Positions 18,906-27,228 of a DNA stretch of 52,251 nucleotides are shown here, one piece after another. The position numbers and the translations under genes are program-made. The notes under the pieces were generated by a model. That model did no database searches, was not told the origin of the DNA, and saw only the letters and a list, made by a program, of their open reading frames with translations. Every line of letters starts with the position of its first letter. The first letter of the stretch is position 1. The stretch comes from Opacimonas viscosa (GTDB lineage Bacteria; Pseudomonadota; Gammaproteobacteria; Enterobacterales; Alteromonadaceae), in contig NZ_JANATA010000022.1 of the NCBI RefSeq assembly GCF_024199005.1, positions 1 to 52,251 on the forward strand, written 5' to 3'.

Positions 18906-19992
18906 CAGGGATCACTGGTGTCGAGGATTGGACGTTGGCGTTTTGAGCACGATGGCGTAACAAATGATCCATGATAACTAGAGCAGCCATTGCTTCAGCA
19001 ATCGGTACAGCACGGATCCCAACACATGGGTCATGACGACCTTTAGTAATAACATCAGTCGTTTTACCCTCAGTGGTAATCGTTTCTCCAGGAACGGTTA
19101 TACTTGAAGTCGGCTTAAGCGCCATATGCACTATCACGTCCTGCCCGGTAGAAATGCCACCTAAAACGCCACCAGAGTGGTTTGAAGCAAAGCCTTCCGG
19201 CGTCAATGTATCTCTATGCTCACTGCCTTTTTGCTCAATCACCGAGAAACCGTCACCGACTTCAACACCTTTGACCGCATTAATCCCCATCATAGCATGT
19301 GCTAAGTCTGCATCTAGACGATCAAATACTGGCTCACCAAGACCTACTGGCATATTGGTAATTTGCACAGAAACCTTAGCCCCAATCGAGTCTCCTGATT
19401 TTTTCAAATCACGCATATATTCATCTAATGCTGCTAATTTATCAGGATCAGGACAGAAGAATGGGTTTGTATTCGTCACGCTATGATCAATCGTTTCAGC
19501 TTTGATGGGCCCTAGTTGGGACAAGTAACCTAGCACTTCAATACCAAATTCTTGTTTTAAATATTTCTTGGCGACCCCACCGGCAGCAACACGCACAGCC
19601 GTTTCTCTAGCGGAGCTTCGACCTCCCCCACGGTAATCACGTGTACCGTATTTTTGTTGGTAGGTATAATCCGCATGGCCTGGGCGGAAACGGTCTGCAA
19701 TTTTGGAGTAATCTTGGCTGCGTTGGTCTTTGTTTTTGATCAGCAAGCCGATACTGGTTCCAGTAGTCACACCATCGAAAACACCTGATAAAATTTGTAC
19801 TTCATCATCTTCACGACGGGCTGTCGTATAACGCGAGGTACCTGGTTTGCGACGATCTAAATCAATTTGCAGATCGGCTTCGGTTAAGGCTAAACCTGGA
19901 GGACAACCGTCAATGATACCACCAATCGCAATGCCATGGCTTTCACCGAATGTTGTTACTGAGAAAATCTTTCCAAATGTATTACCTGACAC
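18895..19992 (-). CDS. aroC: chorismate synthase
   Basis: This 365-residue enzyme of the shikimate pathway converts EPSP to chorismate using reduced FMN. Signature stretches are [19 protein letters not shown] near the N-terminus, [19 protein letters not shown], and [20 protein letters not shown]. Length matches the family (361 in E. coli). Its start codon directly abuts the prmB stop (19992/19993), showing operon structure. Confidence 0.97.
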   Translation of the reverse strand: MSGNTFGKIFSVTTFGESHGIAIGGIIDGCPPGLALTEADLQIDLDRRKPGTSRYTTARREDDEVQILSGVFDGVTTGTSIGLLIKNKDQRSQDYSKIADRFRPGHADYTYQQKYGTRDYRGGGRSSARETAVRVAAGGVAKKYLKQEFGIEVLGYLSQLGPIKAETIDHSVTNTNPFFCPDPDKLAALDEYMRDLKKSGDSIGAKVSVQITNMPVGLGEPVFDRLDADLAHAMMGINAVKGVEVGDGFSVIEQKGSEHRDTLTPEGFASNHSGGVLGGISTGQDVIVHMALKPTSSITVPGETITTEGKTTDVITKGRHDPCVGIRAVPIAEAMAALVIMDHLLRHRAQNANVQSSTPVIPGAI

Positions 19993-20961
19993 CTATTTCA
20001 CCTTTTGTGCTTGCCAGTAATCAACCAGTGTTTGTTTTGCTACGGCAAACACGCCTTGACCACCTAATTCAAAATCAATCCACTGAACATCTAAACCGGG
20101 AAAACGATGTGGCATATGTACAGATGAATTACCAACTTCAACAAATAACCAACCATTATCTGTTAAGTGTTCTGGAGCTTGTTGTAAGATAGTTTCGACA
20201 ATATCCAGACCATCATGACCTGCGGCCAAAGCCAAAGCAGGTTCATGTAAAAATTCTTGAGGTAAATCCCCCATGTCTTCGGCATCTACATACGGTGGAT
20301 TCGAGACAATCAGATCGTATTGTTGCCCAATCACGCCTGAAAACACATCTGATGAGACAGCAAAGACACGTTCTTCCAAGCCATGCTCAACAATATTGAT
20401 TCGCGCGACATCTAGTGCATCTTCACTAATATCTAAAGCGTCAACTTGGGCATACTCAAAAGCATGAGCTAACGCAATCGCAATACAGCCGCCTCCTGTG
20501 CATAAATCCATGATGAGCTGTGGCGGTTGAGTCAACCACTCAGCAAAGCGGTCATGAATGAGCTCAGCAAATGGTGAACGCGGAATTAATACCCGATGAT
20601 CAACATAAAATGGATAGCCCGCAAACCACGCTTGATTGGTTAAATATGGCAGTGGTTCATTGGATATAATACGCTGCATGAGCATTGCAAAAATACGTTG
20701 TTTTTCAACCCGAGTGAGCTGTGCAGAAAACAAAGCATCAGAGGTTTTTTGGGCCATATCTGGCGGCAAAGCAACACAATACAGCACCAAGACAATGGCT
20801 TCATCCCAGGCATTATCAGTACCATGACCAAAAAACACGTCAGCTTCATTCATACGCGAAGCACAAAAGCGTACCCAATCCAATAAACTGGTTAAAGCAT
20901 CTAAGCTATCGTCGTAGGTTTCAGGCAACGCGGAAGGCGTCTCAGGCAGAAGGGTAGTCAT
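19993..20961 (-). CDS. prmB: 50S ribosomal protein L3 N5-glutamine methyltransferase
   Basis: This 322-residue SAM-dependent methyltransferase of the HemK/PrmB group should methylate a glutamine of ribosomal protein L3. The SAM-binding motif is MDLCTGGGCIAIALAHAF and the catalytic NPPY is in IVSNPPYVDAEDM. The N-terminal helical domain and length (E. coli 310) fit PrmB rather than PrmC. It heads prmB-aroC-MFS and is divergent from smrB across 97 bp. Confidence 0.94.
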   Translation of the reverse strand: MTTLLPETPSALPETYDDSLDALTSLLDWVRFCASRMNEADVFFGHGTDNAWDEAIVLVLYCVALPPDMAQKTSDALFSAQLTRVEKQRIFAMLMQRIISNEPLPYLTNQAWFAGYPFYVDHRVLIPRSPFAELIHDRFAEWLTQPPQLIMDLCTGGGCIAIALAHAFEYAQVDALDISEDALDVARINIVEHGLEERVFAVSSDVFSGVIGQQYDLIVSNPPYVDAEDMGDLPQEFLHEPALALAAGHDGLDIVETILQQAPEHLTDNGWLFVEVGNSSVHMPHRFPGLDVQWIDFELGGQGVFAVAKQTLVDYWQAQKVK

Positions 20962-21058
20962 TTACTTGGCAGTCATTATATGGCTATTTTTAATATGGTG
21001 TTATAATACCTAAAACACTATCTGGTTACATGTCTTTTTGGCTTAATTCTGGAAAACT

Positions 21059-21616
21059 ATGAAAAAAACAGATGATAAATATACAAATACAGATGAGAAC
21101 GCATCTTTTGCGGGCTTATTTAGTGACGTTAAGCCATTGCAACAAGATAAAATCATTCCGCCAAAACCGCACAAAGTAAAAATGGTCCTGGCGCCAAGCC
21201 TGGCTGACAAAGAAAAAAAACAAGCCGCAGCTTTTGCCTTTTCGGATGGGTACCAAGCATACTTTAATCCAGATGAACCCTTGTTTTGGCACCGCGGAGA
21301 TAAAGCAGAAAGTTCACAAATCAAGCATCTGCGCAAAGGTAACTTCCCACCTGATATTGAATGTGACTTACATGGTTTAACCCTTGCTGATGCTCAAGGA
21401 GAAATTGCCGATTTACTATTTACAGCCAAACGTGAAAATTGCCTTTGTGTGAAAATCTTACACGGCCATGGTACTGGTAGGCTAAAACAAGCCATTCCAA
21501 ACTGGCTAGTCCAACATCCTGATATCGTAGGTTTTTGTCAGGCTCCCAAGGGGGATGGTGGAAGTGCCGCTATCTTAGTCCTAATGGATATCCCTGAAGA
21601 ACTCATACGACGTTAG
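21059..21616 (+). CDS. smrB: endonuclease SmrB (ribosome rescue factor)
   Basis: This 185-residue protein has a C-terminal Smr domain: ECDLHGLTLADAQ, then KILHGHGTGRLKQAIPNWL, then the closing GDGGSAAILVLM. In E. coli SmrB cleaves mRNA at collided ribosomes. The N-terminal ~90 residues are charged and probably flexible, as in the family. GGAAA precedes the start. No clear terminator was seen within the 100 bases after it. Confidence 0.94.
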   Translation: MKKTDDKYTNTDENASFAGLFSDVKPLQQDKIIPPKPHKVKMVLAPSLADKEKKQAAAFAFSDGYQAYFNPDEPLFWHRGDKAESSQIKHLRKGNFPPDIECDLHGLTLADAQGEIADLLFTAKRENCLCVKILHGHGTGRLKQAIPNWLVQHPDIVGFCQAPKGDGGSAAILVLMDIPEELIRR

Positions 21617-21718
21617 CGCAAAACCTTTAAGCCAGACCTAGAGGATTATGGGCTTTTCTGGTTTATGTCTATGCGCTATGGTCTTGTGTGGGTGCGCTAT
21701 AGTTTTGTGCCAGTGCGC

Positions 21719-21844
21719 TTATTTGCTTTCATCGGCACTGTTATGAATAAACATATATGCGTAGTAAGCACACATAACTACTATAATAAAAATGCCTAGC
21801 ACACTGCCCCATGCCACTGGATCTGTTAATAATAAATCAATCAT
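21719..21844 (-). CDS. 41-residue single-span membrane protein, DUF3149-like
   Basis: A 42-codon frame starts at 21844 behind an excellent ribosome site (AGAGGTGA, six bases before ATG). The product begins MIDLLLTDPVAWGSVLG, has one membrane helix (about residues 13-33, Ile/Val/Tyr-rich) and ends in a short polar tail, HNSADESK. The TDPV start plus one helix resembles, from memory, the DUF3149 family of ~45-residue proteobacterial proteins of unknown function. Two perfect FNR boxes upstream, one at class II spacing from a -10 element, argue that it is a real, oxygen-regulated gene. Confidence 0.75.
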   Translation of the reverse strand: MIDLLLTDPVAWGSVLGIFIIVVMCAYYAYMFIHNSADESK

Positions 21845-21931
21845 AAGTCACCTCTAAAATTTACTGTATTAATTTACTGTATTGCGCTCATCAATCAGTG
21901 AAGACACTGACTATCGAACCTTTATGCAGTA

Positions 21932-21973
21932 AATATAGCCTTAGAGCAGGGCATCAGATTTGATCTGGATCAA
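21932..21973 (-). promoter_or_regulatory. class II FNR-dependent promoter for the 41-residue protein gene
   Basis: The FNR box TTGATCTGGATCAA (21960-21973) has a perfect TTGAT-N4-ATCAA match. Reading leftward, 22 bases separate it from TATATT (21937-21932). That is exactly the geometry of an FNR site centred at -41.5 with a -10 element, giving a start near 21925 and a leader of about 80 bases. Confidence 0.75.
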
Positions 21974-22009
21974 CGAAAAAAAATGATAGAGACGCTGTGC
22001 TAAATTGTC

Positions 22010-22023
22010 TTGATGTAGATCAA
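22010..22023 (-). promoter_or_regulatory. second, upstream FNR box
   Basis: TTGATGTAGATCAA is a second perfect TTGAT-N4-ATCAA dyad, 50 bp upstream of the first, at about -91.5 relative to the predicted start. It lies just after the stop of the lipoprotein gene. Confidence 0.7.
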
Positions 22024-22041
22024 CAAATCTTCTGTGTTAGT

Positions 22042-22680
22042 TTAGAAAAATCCAAAAAACCAACCGGAATCTAGTTCATCTTCACACGTTTTGAGTTGTT
22101 GGGCATATTTTAAGGAACGCTGTTTCACTTTTGCTGCGACTTTAACCAACCAACCTTTTTTAAGGTAAGTTTTGCGTTTATAGCCTCCCCATCCCTCATG
22201 GTAATTTAAGTATTGTTGATAAGCATCCCACTTGGATACACCATTAATTTTGGCTGATTTACTAATAAACCACCCCATAAAATCAATCGCATCATCAAAA
22301 TCATCTCTATCAGCACCAGAGTTACCAGACTCTCGAATATAATCGGACCAAGTAGGTGTTTTCGCTTGAGAAAAACCATAAGCAGAAGACACTCTGCCCC
22401 ATGGAATTAACCCAAAGAAAATATAATCTTTGGGCGGCAGAGCTTTAGCTTTAAAAGAACTTTCTTGATACATGATGGCCATAGGCACATGAATGGGCAC
22501 TCCCCAGCTATCTCGCATCTGCACAGCAGCGTCATACCAATCGTCTTTTTCAAAGAAAATTTCACATAAATTATCTGGATTTTTCGGCGGCGTGCTCGTA
22601 CAAGCCCCGAGGAATAAGACACAGACGATGGTCAGAAAAATAATCTGAATTTTTTTATATGTATGGGGAACTTTAATCAT
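22042..22680 (-). CDS. lipoprotein with lytic transglycosylase-like (SLT) domain
   Basis: This 212-residue predicted lipoprotein has a signal sequence ending in the lipobox LGAC, with lipidated Cys27. The SLT-like core has the catalytic-type glutamate E73 in IMYQESSFKAKA, then AYGFSQAKTPTW and a C-terminal LNYHEGWGGY, as in small muramidase-like lipoproteins. It should act on peptidoglycan at the outer membrane; substrate specificity is inferred only. AGCAGGAT precedes the start. Upstream it faces a divergent small-RNA-like unit whose conserved 5' region overlaps its ribosome site. Confidence 0.8.
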   Translation of the reverse strand: MIKVPHTYKKIQIIFLTIVCVLFLGACTSTPPKNPDNLCEIFFEKDDWYDAAVQMRDSWGVPIHVPMAIMYQESSFKAKALPPKDYIFFGLIPWGRVSSAYGFSQAKTPTWSDYIRESGNSGADRDDFDDAIDFMGWFISKSAKINGVSKWDAYQQYLNYHEGWGGYKRKTYLKKGWLVKVAAKVKQRSLKYAQQLKTCEDELDSGWFFGFF

Positions 22681-22699
22681 TAATCCTGCTCTATTATTG

Positions 22700-22769
22700 T
22701 GTAGTATGTGTTTTCCCTGAAATAATCTTTACCTGGCTTATCTTTTAATTAAGACGCCAGGTTTTTTTT
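22700..22769 (+). ncRNA. candidate small RNA, copy 1 of a tandem pair
   Basis: This is a ~70-base unit with no open frame. It begins TGTAGTATGTGTTTTCC and ends in an intrinsic terminator: ACCTGGC (22731-22737) pairs with GCCAGGT (22756-22762), followed by eight T. Inside the 18-base loop a second helix TCTT/AAGA can form. Similarity to copy 2 extends upstream to about 22668, covering a CTCTAT(TAT) -10-like region, so promoter and transcript appear duplicated together. No rightward gene precedes it that would need this terminator. Confidence 0.45.
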
Positions 22770-22921
22770 GCCCTAATATTTTCTGTGCCCTAATTTTATC
22801 TTTAATATTTTTAGGGTAAACCATTTCATCAATAATCATTGAGTAACAATCATCGTATAAAAATCATCTTATAAAAATCATTTTTTATTGAACTAATCAC
22901 CAACTACCTACTCTATCAATA

Positions 22922-22987
22922 TGTAGTATGTGTTTTCCTAAAATGTTTACCTGGCTTATCTTTTCACTAAGACGCCAGGTTTTTTTT
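22922..22987 (+). ncRNA. candidate small RNA, copy 2 of a tandem pair
   Basis: This is a near-identical unit to 22700-22769: the same TGTAGTATGTGTTTTCC start, the same ACCTGGC (22949-22955) / GCCAGGT (22974-22980) stem, the same inner TCTT/AAGA helix and eight T. The six-base apical loop differs (TTCACT against TTAATT), so paired bases are kept while loop bases vary. Upstream similarity extends to 22890. The unit runs against gshA, whose 3' end is 68 bp away. Confidence 0.45.
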
Positions 22988-23055
22988 ATCTGCTATTTTA
23001 AAACCACCACAATAACGCTTTTTTGCATCACATTGTGCTAGTTTGCAATACCATG

Positions 23056-24669
23056 CTAATACTTAAAATAATTCGCCAAAAATTCCGAGAATGGTAATGT
23101 ATCATTCGCTTCAATCTCAGCTTGGGCACGAATAGATTCTTCTGCCGCCGTTATAAAATAGTCTGAATTAAATACTGCATATGCCCGACTCTTTGACGCG
23201 TCTTTATGTTGTCTCGCGACTTCCTTCCCGTATAAGCTGTTGTCGAGGTTTTCAGCGAGCATTTTAGCTAACATTTTGCCTGATGGAGTTAGGTCACTAT
23301 TGTGCACTTTTTCCCATTCAGCCAGAACCGCTTCACTATAAGCAGTAGTTTGGTTCGCACTATCTAACAGTTTGGCGACTTTTTGAATATCACTGAATAA
23401 ATCGTGCGCCCACTGAGTCAACAAAACGCAATCTGAGCCATTTTTCAGTAACAGTGCCGGGTCACGCCCTTGGATCACTGTCAGATTCAAGTTATCTTCG
23501 GTTTGGTCATAGTCAGCACGAGACATTTCTGGAGAAGGTTGTAACAAACAATACAATAGATAAGCATCTAAAAAGCGGATTTGCTGTTCATTGACACCAA
23601 TTTTAGAAAACGGGTCAAGGTCTAACGCACGCACTTCTATATAAGCAACACCACGTTCCGCAAGGGCCTGAGAAGGTTTTTCTCCACTTTTAGCAATTTG
23701 TTTGGGACGAATAGGTGAATACAACTCGTTTTCTATTTGTAAGATATTTTTATTGAGCTGGTCAAACACACCATTCTCACCAGAGGCAATATCTTGATAC
23801 AAATCAGAGGGGGTTTCTATCGCCTCTCGGACGCCTTTAATATACGTTTCAAGATTGTTATAGCAAACATTCAAAGAGGATTGAGCCGCATTCGTATAGC
23901 CTAAATCAGACATCCGTAAAGAAGTAGCATAGGGTAAATACAATGTCCCTTTACCTAATTTTTTAAACGGTAAAGTGCTTTGTTGATCTTGGAGAAACGA
24001 CTGACAAATAGCCGGTGATGCACCAAATAAATAAGGAATTAACCAACATGTGCGACGATAATTGCGGATCATTGCGAAATATTCGGCGGAAATGGTATCT
24101 TGTGAATACGTTAGATTTTGGGAGCGACACCAACTCTGCCAAAACTGTTCTGGTAAAGAAAAGTTAAAATGTACACCTGCGATGACCTGCATCATACTTC
24201 CATAGCGATGTTTTAACCCAACCCGATACACATGTTTCATTTGGCCAATATTTGACGTACCGTATTCGGCCAAACGAATATCGTCTTCTGTCCCCACAAA
24301 ACACGGCATAGAAAACGGCCATAAATATTCATCACCTAGCGTTTGCAAAGTAAAAGTATGGATGTCATCCAGTTGCTTTATAGTCAGAGAAATATCATTA
24401 CTCGGCGGTGTAATAAACTCTAACAAAGACTCTGCATAATCTGTTGTGATTAAGGAATGCGTGAGTGTTGCACCTAGCTCGATAGGATGTGTATCTTGGG
24501 AAAGAAGACCTTCAGGGGATACGCGCAGACATTCTCGTTCGATCCCGTGTTGGATATCTGAAAGTGCAAAAGCGTCTAAAGATTGGTTAAGATCAGTCAG
24601 CCTTGTTTCAAAAGCAGCAGTACCTGTATTCAATGTAGAGTCCATCAGATGATTTATAGTCTGGATCAT
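23056..24669 (-). CDS. gshA: glutamate-cysteine ligase
   Basis: This 537-residue ATP-dependent ligase makes gamma-glutamylcysteine, the first step of glutathione synthesis. The proteobacterial type 1 signature is present: HGIERECLRVSPEGLLS, YAESLLEFITPP, and YIEVRALDLDPFSKIGV. Length is close to E. coli GshA (518). Two starts are possible, 24669 and 24645 (MDSTLNTG); neither has a good ribosome site, so the first ~8 residues are uncertain. The gene is monocistronic. Confidence 0.95.
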   Translation of the reverse strand: MIQTINHLMDSTLNTGTAAFETRLTDLNQSLDAFALSDIQHGIERECLRVSPEGLLSQDTHPIELGATLTHSLITTDYAESLLEFITPPSNDISLTIKQLDDIHTFTLQTLGDEYLWPFSMPCFVGTEDDIRLAEYGTSNIGQMKHVYRVGLKHRYGSMMQVIAGVHFNFSLPEQFWQSWCRSQNLTYSQDTISAEYFAMIRNYRRTCWLIPYLFGASPAICQSFLQDQQSTLPFKKLGKGTLYLPYATSLRMSDLGYTNAAQSSLNVCYNNLETYIKGVREAIETPSDLYQDIASGENGVFDQLNKNILQIENELYSPIRPKQIAKSGEKPSQALAERGVAYIEVRALDLDPFSKIGVNEQQIRFLDAYLLYCLLQPSPEMSRADYDQTEDNLNLTVIQGRDPALLLKNGSDCVLLTQWAHDLFSDIQKVAKLLDSANQTTAYSEAVLAEWEKVHNSDLTPSGKMLAKMLAENLDNSLYGKEVARQHKDASKSRAYAVFNSDYFITAAEESIRAQAEIEANDTLPFSEFLANYFKY

Positions 24670-24872
24670 AACGCACTATGAAGAAAATTACCTTGGTTGT
24701 GATAAAATAAAAGTGGTTATTTGGGAGATATTAGCTACTATTACCCTATCGACATTCCAACTCTTTAAATAAATGTGTTGTTTGTAATGTTCTCAACAAA
24801 TGTATTTTATTTTGATGTATGGCTAGGCAGTTATATTTATTTAAAAAATACATTTAAATCATAAAAGCCTAA

Positions 24873-24893
24873 GTATTCTACAAGATAGAATAC
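24873..24893. promoter_or_regulatory. 8-bp inverted repeat upstream of the Hpt operon
   Basis: GTATTCTA and TAGAATAC are separated by five bases in the 300-bp gap between gshA and the Hpt gene. It is about 75 bp before the preferred Hpt start and could be an operator or a leader hairpin. I see nothing else clear in 24670-24969. Confidence 0.35.
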
Positions 24894-24969
24894 AAGACAT
24901 ACCAGACACTGAACGGATATGTCTTACATCGCAATGTTCAGGTACTTCATCTATAGAATTGGTTGTAAA

Positions 24970-25518
24970 ATGGAAATTTTTAATTCAGAGTTCGGCTTAA
25001 ATCAGCTTAATCAAAATCATGAATTGTTATGTCGCTTGCTAACAAAATTTATTGATGATTATCAAAGTGCACAGTCCAAATTGCTCGATATGTTGGAACA
25101 GCGACAATGGGATTCTGCCGTCTTACTCATTCATACCATTAAGGGTATTAGTGGTAACTTAGGACTGGAAGCGTTATACGACGCAAGTAAAGCTTTAGAA
25201 GAAGCCGCCAAAGCTCAGACGCTAACTGAACAGCAGTTAAAAGACTTAGGTAATTTGATCGCCCAGACCATAAAAGAAGTAAACCATTTTATTAACACTG
25301 AAGTGGCGCCCCAAACGGTTTATGAACTAAATGCCAACAAAGCAGATACCGTTGCCTCACTGATCAGTGTACTCGAAAAAAACCAGTTTGTACCCAGTGA
25401 TAAACTCGCTAGTTATATGCAAAATATTGACATAAGCCAGTCTGAAAAAGACGATTTACTTGTTTACATTCAACAATTAAACTACGAGGATGCTCTCGAT
25501 ATATTACGCAAGATCTAA
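24970..25518 (+). CDS. Hpt domain protein
   Basis: This 182-residue soluble protein has an N-terminal histidine phosphotransfer domain: the phospho-accepting H55 lies in LIHTIKGISGNLG. The remaining ~75 residues are acidic and helical, without a recognised domain. Hpt proteins relay phosphate between hybrid kinases and response regulators; two hybrid kinases lie in this window (34575 and 48163), but partnership is speculation. I start at 24970 (MEIFNSEFGL); an in-frame ATG at 24919 would add 17 residues, and neither has a clear ribosome site. It is 6 bp from the next gene. Confidence 0.8.
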   Translation: MEIFNSEFGLNQLNQNHELLCRLLTKFIDDYQSAQSKLLDMLEQRQWDSAVLLIHTIKGISGNLGLEALYDASKALEEAAKAQTLTEQQLKDLGNLIAQTIKEVNHFINTEVAPQTVYELNANKADTVASLISVLEKNQFVPSDKLASYMQNIDISQSEKDDLLVYIQQLNYEDALDILRKI

Positions 25519-25524
25519 GCTTCT

Positions 25525-26196
25525 ATGCAGTATGACATTTTGTACGACCATTGTGACTTTGTCATTATTCACAAACCCAGAGGTGTAACCATGCACCAAA
25601 GTTCACAGTCTGTATGTCCAGCGTTACTAGACCATGAACTTGCTCAACAGTATTTTATCGTGCATCGACTTGATGACCAGACTAGTGGTTGTTTGATACT
25701 CGCAAAATCAGCAGAGGCAGCTGAGCGTTTTCGAGTATTGTTTTCCTCTCATACCATCCAAAAAACATATATTGCGTTATCTGACCAAAAAGGCAAACGC
25801 AAAATGGGCTGGGTCAAAGGTGATATGGCAAATATCCGCAGTGGAATATGGGGATTAAAAAACACCCAGACGAACCCAGCAGTGAGTTATTTCATTAGAC
25901 AAGGTTTAGGCAATGGACGTTATTTGTTTTGGGTGCGTCCGTTTTCCGGCAAAACGCATCAAATCCGAGTGGCACTCAAAAGCAATGGCAGCCCTATTCT
26001 TGGCGATACGGTTTATAAAGGGACATCTGCAGATCGATTATACTTGCATGCCTTTGCCCTAGAGTTTGACTACGATGGCACAAACATCCATGTTAGCGCC
26101 TCACCGAATTCAGGCACCGATTTTCATGCACTAGCTACAGCAACGGAATTTTTGCACTCGGACAATGTCTCATCCCTAGCCTGGCCTGCAGTATGA
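25525..26196 (+). CDS. RluA-family pseudouridine synthase
   Basis: This 223-residue protein has the catalytic aspartate in VHRLDDQTSGCLI (HRLD-x-x-TSG) and the closing GKTHQIRVALKSNGSPILGD motif. It resembles, from memory, the short Rlu-type group (TIGR01621) of Vibrio and Shewanella. The RNA target is unknown. There is no S4 domain. It is the middle gene of Hpt-Rlu-panE and overlaps panE by 4 bp. Confidence 0.88.
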   Translation: MQYDILYDHCDFVIIHKPRGVTMHQSSQSVCPALLDHELAQQYFIVHRLDDQTSGCLILAKSAEAAERFRVLFSSHTIQKTYIALSDQKGKRKMGWVKGDMANIRSGIWGLKNTQTNPAVSYFIRQGLGNGRYLFWVRPFSGKTHQIRVALKSNGSPILGDTVYKGTSADRLYLHAFALEFDYDGTNIHVSASPNSGTDFHALATATEFLHSDNVSSLAWPAV

Positions 26197-27152
26197 ATCA
26201 GCACATGAACCAGCGCAATGCTGCACCGCATATTCATCTCATTGGCCAAGGGGTGATTAGCTCACTTATTGCGACCCATGCACTCCTCGCACAACGCCCT
26301 TTTACACAATATGTACGAACACAGCGCACCGCTCCGACCATGTATTGGTTATCGGGTGAAAACTACGCATTGCCCACGGCGACAGTGTTAAACCATGCAG
26401 TCGCTGGCACTAAACGCATGTCGGGGATCATCATCATTCCCACCAAAGCATATCAAGTTGCGAATGTTCTGACTGACCTACAAAACCTCATTGCCGACGA
26501 TGCGGTCTTAGTATTGCTACACAATGGCTTAGGTACACATGAAACAGCACAAGCTTTGTTTCCCAAGCATACCATTTATGCCGCTACTACTAGTATGGCG
26601 GGCTATGCATTTACTACCACTACTGATACTTTGACCTGTATTCAGCACACAGCTTGGGGGCAAACCCAGATTGGTAACATTCAAAACGCTAGGTCAGCCA
26701 ACGACTCAACACAGGACAATACACTCTCCTATTTGAGTACCATCATCCCTGAACTACACCACAAAACCTCTATATTAGAGGCCTTGTATACCAAGCTAGC
26801 AGTCAATGCAGTGATTAACCCTTTGACAGCCATACACAACATCAAAAACGGACGTTTGGCTGATTCAGAATATATGATGACGATGCAGGCAATCACACAA
26901 GAAATTGTCATGTTGGCCAAACACAAAAACCTGTCTTTAAGTTATACACAGATCTGGAACATCGTATTGGGGATCGTGCATGCTACTGGTGATAATTATT
27001 CATCCATGCACCAAGATATTACTCACGGTCGGCGTACAGAGGTGGATTTTATCAATGGTTTTGTCGTGCGTGAAGCACAAAAGATAGGGTTAAACGTGCC
27101 TGAAAATGAAAAACTCCTCAAGCATATTCATATCCTTGAGGAGCGTTTATAA
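26193..27152 (+). CDS. panE: 2-dehydropantoate 2-reductase
   Basis: This 319-residue NADPH-dependent enzyme is in the pantothenate (CoA) pathway, reducing ketopantoate to pantoate. The nucleotide loop reads IHLIGQGVISS. The family motif LLHNGLG and the catalytic-lysine region LYTKLAVNAVINPLTAI are present. GRRTEVDFINGFVV near the C-terminus is typical. It could be a paralogue of PanE acting on another 2-keto acid. The gene is coupled to the pseudouridine synthase by an ATGA overlap. Confidence 0.88.
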   Translation: MNQHMNQRNAAPHIHLIGQGVISSLIATHALLAQRPFTQYVRTQRTAPTMYWLSGENYALPTATVLNHAVAGTKRMSGIIIIPTKAYQVANVLTDLQNLIADDAVLVLLHNGLGTHETAQALFPKHTIYAATTSMAGYAFTTTTDTLTCIQHTAWGQTQIGNIQNARSANDSTQDNTLSYLSTIIPELHHKTSILEALYTKLAVNAVINPLTAIHNIKNGRLADSEYMMTMQAITQEIVMLAKHKNLSLSYTQIWNIVLGIVHATGDNYSSMHQDITHGRRTEVDFINGFVVREAQKIGLNVPENEKLLKHIHILEERL

Positions 27153-27228
27153 GTATTTCATCAAGAACACCTAAGCTAGGATGCTCTTGATAGTCAATAC
27201 ATGTGGTTTCCCTATAGGGCATAAAACC

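Noticed and set aside
22668-22987. Reading the twin hairpins as terminators of the flanking genes
   Set aside because: Both T-tracts are on the plus strand while gshA and the lipoprotein gene run leftward, so they cannot terminate those transcripts.
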